Source: Akebia trifoliata
Taxonomy: Eukaryota; Streptophyta; Magnoliopsida; Ranunculales; Lardizabalaceae
DNA length: 64,000 bases
Assembly: GCA_017979445.1 (NCBI GenBank)
Contig: CM030714.1
Location: 1,736,001-1,800,000, forward strand
Direction: 5' to 3'
Position numbers and translations under genes: made by a program. The notes under the pieces are model-generated. The model saw nothing but the letters and a program-made list of their open reading frames with translations, was not told the DNA's origin and searched no databases. Positions 24,185 through 38,500 of the stretch are shown in pieces (position 1 is the first letter of the stretch; every line of letters starts with the position of its first letter).

Positions 24185-27100
24185 TCAATATCTTGGTGAT
24201 GACGGGGGAGCCCCATAATTTTCAGGCGGTGGCTGTTGTGGTCTGGGTCTTGCATACTCCGCGAAAATAACCCAACCGTCGAGAAACTAGATGACACAAT
24301 TGGACAAGAGAGGTATTGTTAGGAAACCAAGAGAGAGAAAAATTGTATCTACTTTCCCACCAATATTACATGACACTATGGCACATAGCTCAAATTACTG
24401 CAAGTTCCTTTGCAGTTAACAATCTTTCAAATCAAGATCTGTGAGCGAGTATGGTCCTGTTGAAAATGAATCCCAAGACCCAATTTGGTCTGGATTTGAT
24501 TAACTAAATTGATTCGAAATACCAAAGAAGACTTGTCCCAATTAGGTCAAGTCATCTTCTGACAACAATAAGCTGTCATCATTTCTAAGGACGATAACTG
24601 AAATGGAAAATTTCTAAGGTAACAAGTTAGCTCACCTTGCCGTCCATACCCTTTATACCTTCTGCAGCTTCTTCAAGAGTGGCGTATCTTACAAAACCAA
24701 AACCCTTGGAATAGCCCGAAACACGGTCTGTCACAACTCTTGCTGCAAATCACAGATATGGTAGATGACACCTATATTACGGAAACAAATTCTCAAGATT
24801 TCATAAGAAGCACGTACCATGAAGGACTTGCCCAAATTTTTCGAAGGCTTCTCTAAGTCCCTCTGACGTAGTACGTTTGCTAAGACCTGTTGATGAATAA
24901 TGTTAAAGAATGAGCCACTAACCAGTATTGCAGAATCCAGGAAGCGAAACATAAGAGTATGTCCCATTTCAGTGAATCAGTCTCATCGAACCAAAAAAAA
25001 TCTTGCCATTAGGAACACTGATTGTTAGAATAACACACGTGTTGGAATATGAAGTGTCAGACAAGGACATTGTCTTGCATTTAGAAGTTCGGGTAACATG
25101 TTGAATAAATGGTTGCCTTGTACCAATTCCAATTCAGATTTGAGTCATTGAAGCCAAATATCATAGCAACATGTAAAGCCATATCATCACACGAAATTTT
25201 TTAAGTATATTTTCTTACACAAAAAACTAGAAAAGTAACTAGATGCCCACCAAGTATCAGTTTTAATATAATTTGAAAAAAAAGAAGCCTCATCTCACAT
25301 TACTTATCCAGTTGAATGACATGTTCATTCCAATAAGTTACTCTGATCAAAAAGATAAATCCTAAACTCTTAACCTAAGTAGCAAATTCATGTTCTCTAT
25401 AACCATTGTATCTTACAAGAATTATATGATATGGTCCATTGTCTCGTGGATGTTTCCAAATTATGTGCTTGGATTCATTTCTTGGGTCTATTTAACTGCT
25501 CGTGGGTGTTTCCAAATCCGGTCTTGTCACTCTGTCAAGACTGGAGCCAAAAAGTTTTCCCTGGTATGAAAAGGTACCTATGGTCCATTGTCCCTTTTGT
25601 CGTCTGTTGGGTAAAGCGGCGAGAAAGAAATCGAAGAGTATTCAATGGGCATGAGTTGGAAATTCAAGATCTTATTTTGGAGGTAGTAGGTTTCATGGTT
25701 TTTTTTTTTATTTTTTTTTATTTTAATAGCAAACTGGATGCGGATTGCAAAGGGGTGTTCTCTGGTGAATTTGTGTTTAGATGAGATTCTTTATGCTCAA
25801 AGTAGCATTGTAGTTTTGCTTATGGCACTATGTAATTTATTTCTTGTATTGTGATTGGTTACCTCAACCAATCTATTTATTTTAATAAAATTGATCTACT
25901 AATAATAAAAATAATTATATGCTACAAAAACATGTTTATTTATTGAATATCAAGAATGAACTTCCACAAACCATAACTTACCCATATGTTCATAAGGTAA
26001 GGGCTGTTAAGTGTATATTTTCCTCCACTCTCAGGGTGTGTCATACCCCAATTAAGCCTCGTGACCCTCTTATATTCATAGTCCCCCCCTTCTCCAACAG
26101 ATCAGTCTTTTGGAGTAGGTGGTTGGTTAACATGGTATCAGAGTTGTAGGTTCGTATAGGTCGCGGGTTTAAATCTTTCAACCCTTATGAGTGAGGGGGA
26201 CTGTTGAGTGTATGTCTTCCTCCACACTCTCAGGTGTCATACCCACATTACGTCCCATGAACCTCTTATATTCATAGTTCTCCCCTTCTCCAATAGATCA
26301 GTCTTTTGGAGTAGTTGGCTGGTTAACAAGTGTAACCAAAGAAAATATGTCCCACTGAAGGAAAAACAGGCAAACTACCTACGACGAAGGTTTCATATCA
26401 TGTCTAACTAATATTTATTAAAAAAAAAAAAAAGTGTGACATGACATATGGTATCAATATGGTTTTAAAAGTGTCAAAAATACTTGAAGCACCAAAACCA
26501 CGATTTTAAAAGCCATCCAAGACCAAGATGCCCCATATCAATCTCGGATGTTACCAAGCAAGAGAGTCAATGTTAATTGACCATCACATTGACCCGTCAC
26601 CAGATTTTTTGCAAAATCTCGGTGTAGTTTTGATTTTTTTTTTTTTTTTCCCATTTAAAATAATAAATTTTATCATTAAATATTTATGATCTATATAAAA
26701 TAAAATTTAATGATTGAATATCTACTAAACCAGATTATAACAGGAAAAAAAAATACATATGAGATTATTGGTTCAAGACGAGAGACAAGTTTAATGATCA
26801 AAACCCTACTTTGTGATTTCTTAGAGCCGACCCAAAACAAAATAACACAACAAATCAATCAAGCAATGAACTTAACCTAGCATATTAATTCGGAACAACA
26901 TGGTCACAAATCCCCAGAGAGGCAAAAAGATCTAAACCGAAATAGTTATAGATTTAAAAAAAAAAAAAAAAAGGAGCAGCAGAGATAAACCCTAATACGA
27001 GATTTATTAATAGAAGAAAGAAGGGTTTTAGATAAGAACGAGACGAACACCTGAGACAAAAAGGTTGGTAGAAGGCTCAGCTTGGGGAGGAGCCGTAGCT

Positions 27101-27192
27101 GCAGCTGTAGGCGGAGGAGCAAAGGAGAAGTTCGAAAATAGCCTCTTGCTAAGCCCGCGCGGCGCCGCAAACGCCATTGCTCTCGTCGCCAT
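24185..27192 (-). CDS. ORRM2: Organelle RRM domain-containing protein, ORRM2-like
   Basis: Four exons on the minus strand: 27192-27051, 24886-24818, 24742-24636 and 24286-24185. All splice sites are GT/AG with consistent phase, giving 139 residues. N-terminus MATRAMAFAAPRGLSKRLFS is basic and Ala/Ser-rich, as in an organelle presequence. One RRM follows from about residue 42: RNP2-like NLFVSGLSKRTT, then LREAFEKFGQV, VVTDRVSGYSKGFGFVRY (RNP1), AAEGIKGMDGKFLDGWVIF, ending AEYARPRPQQPPP. The KFLDGWVIFAEYARPR block is typical of ORRM2. Family knowledge: ORRM2 is a mitochondrial editing factor that interacts with RIP/MORF proteins. The first intron is about 2.2 kb and carries a LINE and a TRIM-type element. 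Confidence 0.9.
25429..25912 (+). mobile_element. 5'-truncated LINE (copy 1), antisense in ORRM2 intron 1
   Basis: Encodes the C-terminal zinc-knuckle part of a LINE reverse transcriptase: FLGLFNCSWVFPNPV, KRYLWSIVPFVVCWV, RRERNRRVFNG, then GEFVFR and a stop. This corresponds to ILWTMLPSTIAWGIWNERN and [12 protein letters not shown] of copy 3 (53956-54397). A 9-bp target duplication AATTATATG flanks it (25420-25428 and 25913-25921). Dead: 5'-truncated. Confidence 0.85.
26005..26328 (+). mobile_element. TRIM/SMART-like miniature LTR retrotransposon
   Basis: Two directly repeated LTRs, 26005-26132 (128 bp) and 26202-26328 (127 bp), start TGTTAAGTGTAT / TGTTGAGTGTAT and end GGTTAACA. Immediately after the left LTR is TGGTATCAGAG, the standard primer-binding site complementary to initiator Met-tRNA. 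Immediately before the right LTR is a purine tract, GAGTGAGGGGGA. The internal region is only 69 bp and cannot encode protein, which defines a TRIM; at 324 bp it is near the smallest class. Flanks show no clear target duplication. It lies in ORRM2 intron 1, opposite to the gene. Confidence 0.85.
26329..27050. other. Remainder of ORRM2 intron 1
   Basis: AT-rich intron sequence with A and T homopolymers (26419-26433, 26634-26650, 26956-26971). No element recognised. Confidence 0.5.
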
Positions 27193-27230
27193 GGTTTGTG
27201 AAATTTGATAACAGCCATTTTGGTGAATAT

Positions 27231-27802
27231 ATTAAGAGCTTCTATTAACACTCCAACTTTTACTTATTACACTCCAACTAAAAATTAAGGAATTAAGAAT
27301 TTTTTCTTAAACGTGCGCAACTTATATCTAAATTCTACTTTGGTGCACTGTTCATTTTAATTTCCAAAGCATGCATTTCTAGTGAATTTATCACTTTTAT
27401 AATCTACAAATCCATTGGTATATTTACAAATTCGTTGATATTATAAATAACGAATTTACGAATTCATAGGTTATAAAAATGAGAAATACATGTTTTAAAA
27501 ATTAAAATGAACAATGTATCACGAACTTCGAATTTCATCATATTCAAATCACAAAATAGAGATTAACCCAAGGAAATAAGTAAATGGTTTAGCATAAATA
27601 AAAGTTGGTCAGAACCATATCTCAAGAAGCAAAAGTCCTGAGTTCGAATCACTTCGCCCCTTATTAGCCATTACCTCGGTGCTTTAAAAGGTTAGGTACA
27701 CAAAACATGTGTTGGTAGTGGAGATAGGTGTCTCTATTTGATTAATCAGATTAAGTCTGTATAATCATGTATTAAAAAAAAATTGGGGTGCCAATAGAAC
27801 TC
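27231..27802. mobile_element. MITE of the 'ggcactccaac' family, upstream of ORRM2
   Basis: Left arm AACACTCCAACTTTTACTTA, right arm ATTGGGGTGCCAATAGAACT. The interior from CGTGCGCAACTTAT to the AAAATGAACAATGT block aligns with 44990-45250, including TTTGTCACTTTTATAATC-like sequence. The left end is about 40 bp beyond the ORRM2 ATG, so it overlaps the 5' leader or promoter. A further arm-like sequence (AAAGTTGGAGTGCCAATGG) lies at 27945-27965. Confidence 0.6.
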
Positions 27803-28942
27803 ATAAAATAATTCTGACTAAAGACACGAAAGAAAGGAGAAATAGAGAGGATCTAGAAGAGGATCACTACAAGTGACGAAATTTTCTGTCAGTATGCACT
27901 GACTACAAGGGATGAACCTAAAGTAATACATTTGATTAGTAAAAGTTGGAGTGCCAATGGTAATTCTCAAAATATTTGATTGAGAAGACCTTGGACTAGA
28001 ATCTTCTTTACAAAACTAAAATAAAATGATGTAAATAGTACCCTCATCTTTAAAAAACCAATTACCTCAAGATATTTAAAGACTCTAATCTTCTATTATT
28101 TTGGTTTGCATAGGAAACATGAAGCTCTACTTTTTCAAGCCAGATGACAACCTAAACTTACGTCTTAAGTTACCGTTTGCATACCAAGTAGAAAATAGAT
28201 AAATAATTGTGGGAGAAAAGAATGTAAAAGATAATTGTGGAAAAAGTACATTTTAGAAAGTAATAAAAAAAATTACTTTTTTAAAAAAAAATTAATTTAA
28301 ACAAATTTTTTAACTTCTCAACTTAAAAAAGTTTATTTTATACTAGTCAAAATACTTAAAAAGTTTAAACCATAAATGAACCTAAGATATAAGTTTACAT
28401 ATTGTTCAAGTCAAAATCAATGTTAGTGCTTTATCGGTAAAATGATCATCTTCATCAAGGAAAGATCATGATTTAATCACAAAATTCGTAAAAGTAATCT
28501 TTTGGAAAAAGCCACAATTAAATCGGGATTAATTCGATGAAGGAAAAAATCACAGCTTAATCTTGATTTTTTCAATAAGTTGGAGTATTTGGTTAATATG
28601 ACCTAGACTTGTTACGTTGTTCAATATTTTGCATAACCACCAATTAAACCACACTTCTCCCTGTATGAACACTCAACAATAGTAAATGGTCCATAAAAAA
28701 CCATCAGACCGACCTGCGAGTGCTGTAATCTATTAGGATCCCATCACAACCACACACAAGATATTTACCGTCAAAAAAAGGTTGTATCAAACTCGAGGTT
28801 CATAAACAAATGACAAACCTTAAACCTAATTTTGAAACAAAACAGTGCATTTTAAGCCTAATCCCAATAGAAACAAATGAGAAAAGATGTCTGAAACAAC
28901 TAAAAAATTTGGAAGAAACCCAACAGATATATCACCACCACC
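27803..28942. other. Intergenic plus RPL8 3' flank
   Basis: AT-rich. Contains CACTACAAGTGACGAAATTT near 27866, a possible transposon-end fragment, but no partner. The last 100 bp or so is likely RPL8 3' UTR. No gene seen. Confidence 0.5.
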
Positions 28943-32423
<3,481 letters not shown>

Positions 32424-33060
32424 AAGAACAAGGGACGACAGAGGAGGAGGAAGAAGGGTGGAGGTAATGAAGAAGAAGAAATGTTGAACGAGAGAACTGT
32501 TATAGTGTTACCCTAGAATTGTGAGGGACTTAATGGTTTGATCTAATTACGAAATTGCCATTAGGTTAATTCATTAACTCTCAATAACACTTTTATTATT
32601 TTGGTAATTGGGTAAGGAAAATGCTGAAGTGACTTCAGACTTGAACCTCATATTGCACTTCTTGACATTAAAGTGTATGAGACCATAGATGTTTTTCATC
32701 GAGATACAAGGGAAAAGCATCGTCTGTACAAAATCCTAAATGCTTCTCACTTGTATCGAGATCCTTCTCACTCGTATTTCAATGACAAGCATCTATGATT
32801 CTGATACACATCCACGTCAGCAATGTCCCCCCCGCCCCATATTACTCTTGGTAATTAAAAATTAAATAACAAATTGAAATTTTCTTGACTTTTAATTAAT
32901 AAAATGAATTTGATTATATTATTAAATTTAAATACAAAAATAAGTACATTTATGACCACCCAAATTTTGTTGTCAAACCACTTTGTAGTGCCTTTTCTCA
33001 TTGTAATAGAAAAATTATTTCTAAGTCCATGGCAGAGGGACTTTTTTTAAAGTCGAGCTA

Positions 33061-33207
33061 GAGTAACATTGAAATTGACATCGTTTGGGACATTGGTGTA
33101 CATAGAGCCATGGATGTTTCTTACTTGTATCTCGTTGGAAAACATATATGGTTCTATAGATACGTCCACGGTAACAATGTAAAAGATGTCAATTTCAATG
33201 TTACTTC
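33061..33207. mobile_element. Stem-loop MITE
   Basis: GAGTAACATTGAAATTGACATC and GATGTCAATTTCAATGTTACTTC form near-perfect inverted ends of about 20 bp around a 105-bp interior with CTTGTATCTCG. A related stem-loop is at 51719-51801. Weaker relatives near 17876, 32622 and 48020 share the loop motif or end motif. Confidence 0.65.
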
Positions 33208-33377
33208 AACATTTTCCTTTTTAAATGGTTCCCAAGTTTTGAGCGGTCTCTTAATAGTGTATTTGGTAAATTTTTCTTTTTTTAACAGTCTTTAGATTTC
33301 ATCTCCCACACTTTTCACATTTGAATGTCCTAATCATTCAAATTCATCATTTTCATTCCAATATATATATATATATA

Positions 33378-33742
33378 GGGTAGCGATCAAGGGCCAACTT
33401 TTTGGCAAACTTTTTGGCAAAACATTTTTCAAAACATGAGTTAGAGGTTTTGGAATGGGCTGATTTTTGGTGAGGATGATCTCTACAGTGAGTAGATCAT
33501 CCTCACAAAAAATCAGACCATTCCAAAACTTCTAACCCATGTTTACAAGCTGAAAAATCGTGGACCGTCCATTTTTTGTAAACTGTTTTTGATGGGGTTA
33601 GAAGTTTTGGAATGAGCTGATTTTTGGTGATGATGATCTCCTCACCGTAGAGATCATCCTCACCAAAAATCAGCCCATTCCAAAACCTCTAACTCATGTT
33701 TTGAAAAATGTTTTGCCAAAAAGTTGGCCCTTGAACGCCCCC
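33378..33742. mobile_element. (TA)n-flanked nested-hairpin element, copy C
   Basis: Lies between (TA)n runs (33359-33377 and 33743-33752). Same double-hairpin plan as copy A, with outer arms GGGCCAACTTTTTGGC ... GCCAAAAAGTTGGCCC. It lies upstream of RPL8, outside the gene. Confidence 0.85.
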
Positions 33743-33759
33743 CATATATATATTTGACA

Positions 33760-35572
33760 TCTCAATCGAGTTTCAGAGACTCTCCATTCCATCGGAAAAC
33801 ATTTAAGAAAGAAGAAAAAGTCATTTTCAAGGTTTTTTCAAATATTTTGAGGATATATGTAAAAATCAGGACTTTTTCACTTTTTTCCTTAGTTTTTTTT
33901 ATGAAAAACAATCAAGAATGGTTCTTTTGGGTAAAAATCATCTAAACAAAATGTTATCTCAAGTTTTTAGTCAATCTTTTTATGTATTTTAGTCGAAAAA
34001 AACTTGAAAATTGAAAATGGGTGAATTTTACTAGTGTCAAGTTCAACAATAAATAAAAAAGGGGTGAACTCGACATTAACTAGTGGTCAATTCGACAGTA
34101 AAAACTATGAACTTGACACTAAATAAAAAAAGTGTCGAGTTCGATAATAAATAAAAGAGTCGTGATCATCTCCTCCCCTCCCCTGCCCTCCCCCATCACA
34201 GAACTGTAGATCATTTACCTCGGGATACATAAGAAAAAGATTTATGATTCTACGTAATTCGAGGCAAATGATCTAAGATTTTATAAATGGGGACATAGTG
34301 TAAGTCAAAGAGGAGTGTTGGAAAATCATTATTCTAAATAAAAAGAGGTGAACTCGACACTAAATAAAAAAGTGGTGAGTTCACCAATAATGAGGGACCA
34401 TCAAGAAATAAAAACTTTACTAAATGTCCTATCAAACTACCATGCAAAATTTAAGAACTAATTAAAAATAAATTCCTCTGTAAAGGTCTTTTAAGTAATT
34501 TTCTCTATGAGTGAATATAAAATTTCTAAAAAGGGAATCATCATCAAAGATTTAGAATTTGTCTTTAATAGATTAAGAAACAATACTCTTATCTCGTTCA
34601 TATATAGATCCACAGTAAATCAAGGTAAATCCAGTATAATCGGTTCATATTTAGCTATGGTTTGCAATGAACGATTTATTATTGCTTGGTAACCATTGGG
34701 AATTTTCTTGTGAATCTTTTAAAATATTTCATTGTGATTTTGCAAATGATTTGCGCTACAAATCATTTGCTGAAATTTCTTAATAATCTAGGCGATCCAT
34801 GCAAATCATTTGTATTGTGTAACCAAGCACCATTAAAATTTGGATTTCAGAAAACTATTTGATTCATACCAAGCAGGCCTGTAAGGATTTTGTTGGTGAT
34901 TAGAAAAGAATGACAAGATTGGTCCAAGCGATAACAATGGGCATTCGAGTGAGTGACTTCTATTCTCATGAAAGAATAAGAGAAGAATGCATTTTGGAGA
35001 AGAAATATTGAGCTAGTCAAAAATAAAAACGGATTGAATGAACTCCCATAGATCACTCAATCTGAAATTTTGATGTTTTCCTAATTAAAAATTGGTGTTT
35101 TAATAGAAATTTTCTAAAATAATCCTATTTACACTTGCAGCTGTTTTATCATACCTTTTAAATTTTATCATTTTCTGGAGATTCAGTATGAGAATACTTT
35201 TCCATTGAGGAAAACAAAACCATTTTAAAAGAGAAAAGGTTTTCCAACATACAGCACAAATCACATTTTCTTGGGAAACAAATTTTCCTAGGCAATGATA
35301 GAGAGATCCTGAGGTCTTCAACCATAGTAGGATCAAATTTCTGTAATCATATGTTAGAAGAAAAAAAAAACCTGGAAATTAAGATTCAGTCCGCACTTGA
35401 GAGGTATTTAAAAATAAAAAATAAAGAAAACCACAATCTTCCAAATCCATTCAGAATTCCAAATGCCCAGTGTGCTTGAAACTTCTAAACTAATGATAGT
35501 GACAGAAGAAGCACTTGTGTAACATTTTCAGATCAGCGCAGAATGAGAACAATCAAACCACAGATCTAATAC
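33760..35572. other. Intergenic, with short repeated motif
   Basis: No gene seen. 34020-34400 repeats the motif (G/A)GTG(A/T)(C/A)GAGTTC with AATAAATAAAAA several times, an irregular short-motif array. The final 200 bp or so is likely 3' UTR of the eIF4B-like gene. Confidence 0.5.
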
Positions 35573-38500
35573 TCAGTAACCATTGATCTGATGCCTTGGG
35601 GTTGGACCTGAATAAAATTCTCGTTTTTCTGTCAAACGAGAAAAGGGTATCGGCTTCATGCCAGGCAAGCCCCTCTGGCTTGGCAAGCGATCAACCGTCT
35701 TTGGATCAGAGACTGACTTTGAGAATGCTTGGGCAAGTTCTAGGGCAGAAGCTGCTTTCCCATAACGCAGACCTGAAGCATCAGTTGGGCCTGATCTTGG
35801 CTGTTCCATAGGCTTGCGCCAAGTCTCAGGCTCAGGCCGCTGAATTGCTTGTTGGTGCTGCTTCTCAGGCTGCTCCCTATTGTTCCTCCTCTTCTCATTC
35901 CGCCAGGAGGAACTTCTCTGCAGATCAGTTTTCTCGGTGTCTGTCCGATGATCTTTCCTCTCAACATCTCTTCCAGTCCTCTGGTCAAGTTGAAAATTCT
36001 CAACCCTATCACCATATCGAGGACTTGGTACTGCAGGGTCTGGTTTTGTTTCGGTCTTTGGAAGTTCATGCTTTATCCTTCACATGCCAAAGAATGACAT
36101 TAAGTTTTTGGCCAATAAAAGAAAAACATAGTTTTGCCACATTTATGAGCTCTTAATTATACCCCAATCCAAATACCAGTTTTTTTTATAAAAAATTATA
36201 AGTCACACAAAATGAGTGCTACCAACAGAATGCTATAGGCAGATTCCACATATCAGGAAGAATGATTCTTCAGATTTGCTGCACAGTGGAGCACAAGTAG
36301 ACAAAACAGGAAGAAAGCTTATCATTGTAAGAAACACAACCATGCCCTTCAGGTGGGTAGATGGTCCCTTTTTTAACTTTCTGGTTTGTTATATAGGTTA
36401 TTAGGTTAGTTCAGTTGATAAGTACGTATGCAGGAGAAGAGCAGGTGGTAGTCACAAGACTCCTAGAGGTGTTGTCAATGTCCAACTCTGTAATTCCATC
36501 TCTTTTAGTATAAGCAACAGTTTCTTTAAGGATAAACTGTGAAGAAGGATCAAAGCCATTGCTTTTTCCATCTTTCCTAGTTGCAACACCATTAATATCT
36601 CACTACATAACCACCTGAGCATGAACCACGACATGATGAGAACCCACACGGAAGAATGGAAAGATGACCCTCTACTTGAAGTGGCAGAGCATTGAGAGAA
36701 AAAAGGTTTGTGAAATCACGGTGTATAGAGCAGTTTGACACACACGGTTAAACTCCCCTGCCGACCATGTTCCCTGTAATTATCACCAAGCATAACAATA
36801 CATCTTATGAACATAGGTATTGGATCAGCTGATCTAAACCAAGTTAATGACGATCCGGGGTATCCTTGTATAAACTCACCGATCGTGATCCCAAGTTGAG
36901 TTGAAATCGTGTTTGGAGAGGAAATTTAGAGAATCCAATAGGATTTCCTATGGAATGGTTGGAACGGTTGCACCAAGAGGGAAAAAAATCCATCCAGTTT
37001 ATTGGAAAACAGTTTGTAGTCCCAACTCCCAACACACTTTGCAGATTAGGAATCAGGGAAGTAAGATTGCTTAAGTCAGCTCACTTGATAGATAATGGTG
37101 GATGATCTCAAATGCTTATAATGTACTCTTGTTTGAGGTTTATAAGTAAACACGAAACAGAAATCACCATCCATCTGGAAGGTTGGAAATTGGAATTCTC
37201 TAAGGGGGTACAGATTCTTGTGAGGGTATGGACAAAACCATTCTTTTGGCAGGATTTATGGCTTGGTAGCATTACCCTTGCTGTCCTATTTCCCTTGCTT
37301 TCCTAAAGAACCACTAACGAGGAAGACAACTTTAGTGCCGCGTTGTAACAAGGATAAGTTGAGAGGAAGCGCAACCAATCCTTTTTAAGGCACCAGAGGA
37401 AGATTCATCCTGGATCTCACCACCCATAGGTCCACCTTGGAAGGGTTGATTATCCCAAACAGTAACAGATAAAGCTAAATTCATTAACTTTAGAAACAAC
37501 CTTCTCTTGCCTTGGGGACTTCATGGAATAATTTCCATGGCAACAGTACAAATTATTTGGGTGACTGGTCACAAGGCAAGAGAGCTCTGCAGGGTTTCTA
37601 CAGGGTTCCAAAATGACTTGAAGACAAATATTTATTGGATAACAAAGAAAGTATCATAAAGGACTTTCCAATGCCAATACAGGTCTTCTTGGAAACAGAA
37701 GAACAAATTGTTCGGCTAATACCCAGGCATGATCTACAGGGTCTGTACAAGGTTCCAAAAGGATTTGAAGACAATTGTTCATTGGACAACAAAGTAAATT
37801 TTTTTTTAATAAAAGAAGTTTCAGAAAAGGACTTTCCAATGCCAATGCAGGATTCAATCGAGGATTCTCAACAAGTAATCTAATGGCTAAAAATGAAACG
37901 GGGTATCTCCTGGACATTCATCCTTCTAGTCTTAAAAGATGTAATTTTATTTTTAATTATGTGGACTAGTTGTACATAATAGGCATAATCACTAAGTCAG
38001 AATATGGTTTAAAAATGCAAGGGAAAACTTCGGAAAGAAAAGAGGAAAATGAGAAGAAGAAAAGAAATTCCTGCCCCCCTCTCCCAGGCCCCTCATTATA
38101 TCTATATAATAAAATACAACTGTAGGGCCCACCTTTTCTACAATTATGTGGGATAATTGTCCCATCCGATTCAATCTTTGTGGGGTCCACATTAACCACT
38201 TTTTTCCTTTCCTCTTCACCCCCCCTCAACTTATTATCTTTCCTCTCCTCCCCTCAAATTTACTACATTTCCTCTTTTCAATAATATCCCTCTAACTTTC
38301 CTCTTTTACCCCCTTTAACCCACATTATTGTCTTTCCTCATCTCCCCTTTCTTAATAATACCTCTCCAACTTTATTATTTTTCCTCTTTTTTTTTTTCAT
38401 AAGTGTAATATATTGAATGAAAGAAAACAAAGTACAAAGAGGCCGAGGAAGCCTCTAAACAAGCTACAAATCAAAAAGAAATTAAAGCATCAAAGACTAC

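Noticed and set aside
25431..25784. 117-codon frame in ORRM2 intron 1 as a gene
   Set aside because: It is the end of a LINE reverse transcriptase inside a 9-bp target duplication.
34020..34400. Possible minisatellite with GAGTTC motif
   Set aside because: Motif recurs irregularly with poor unit structure; noted only within the intergenic entry.
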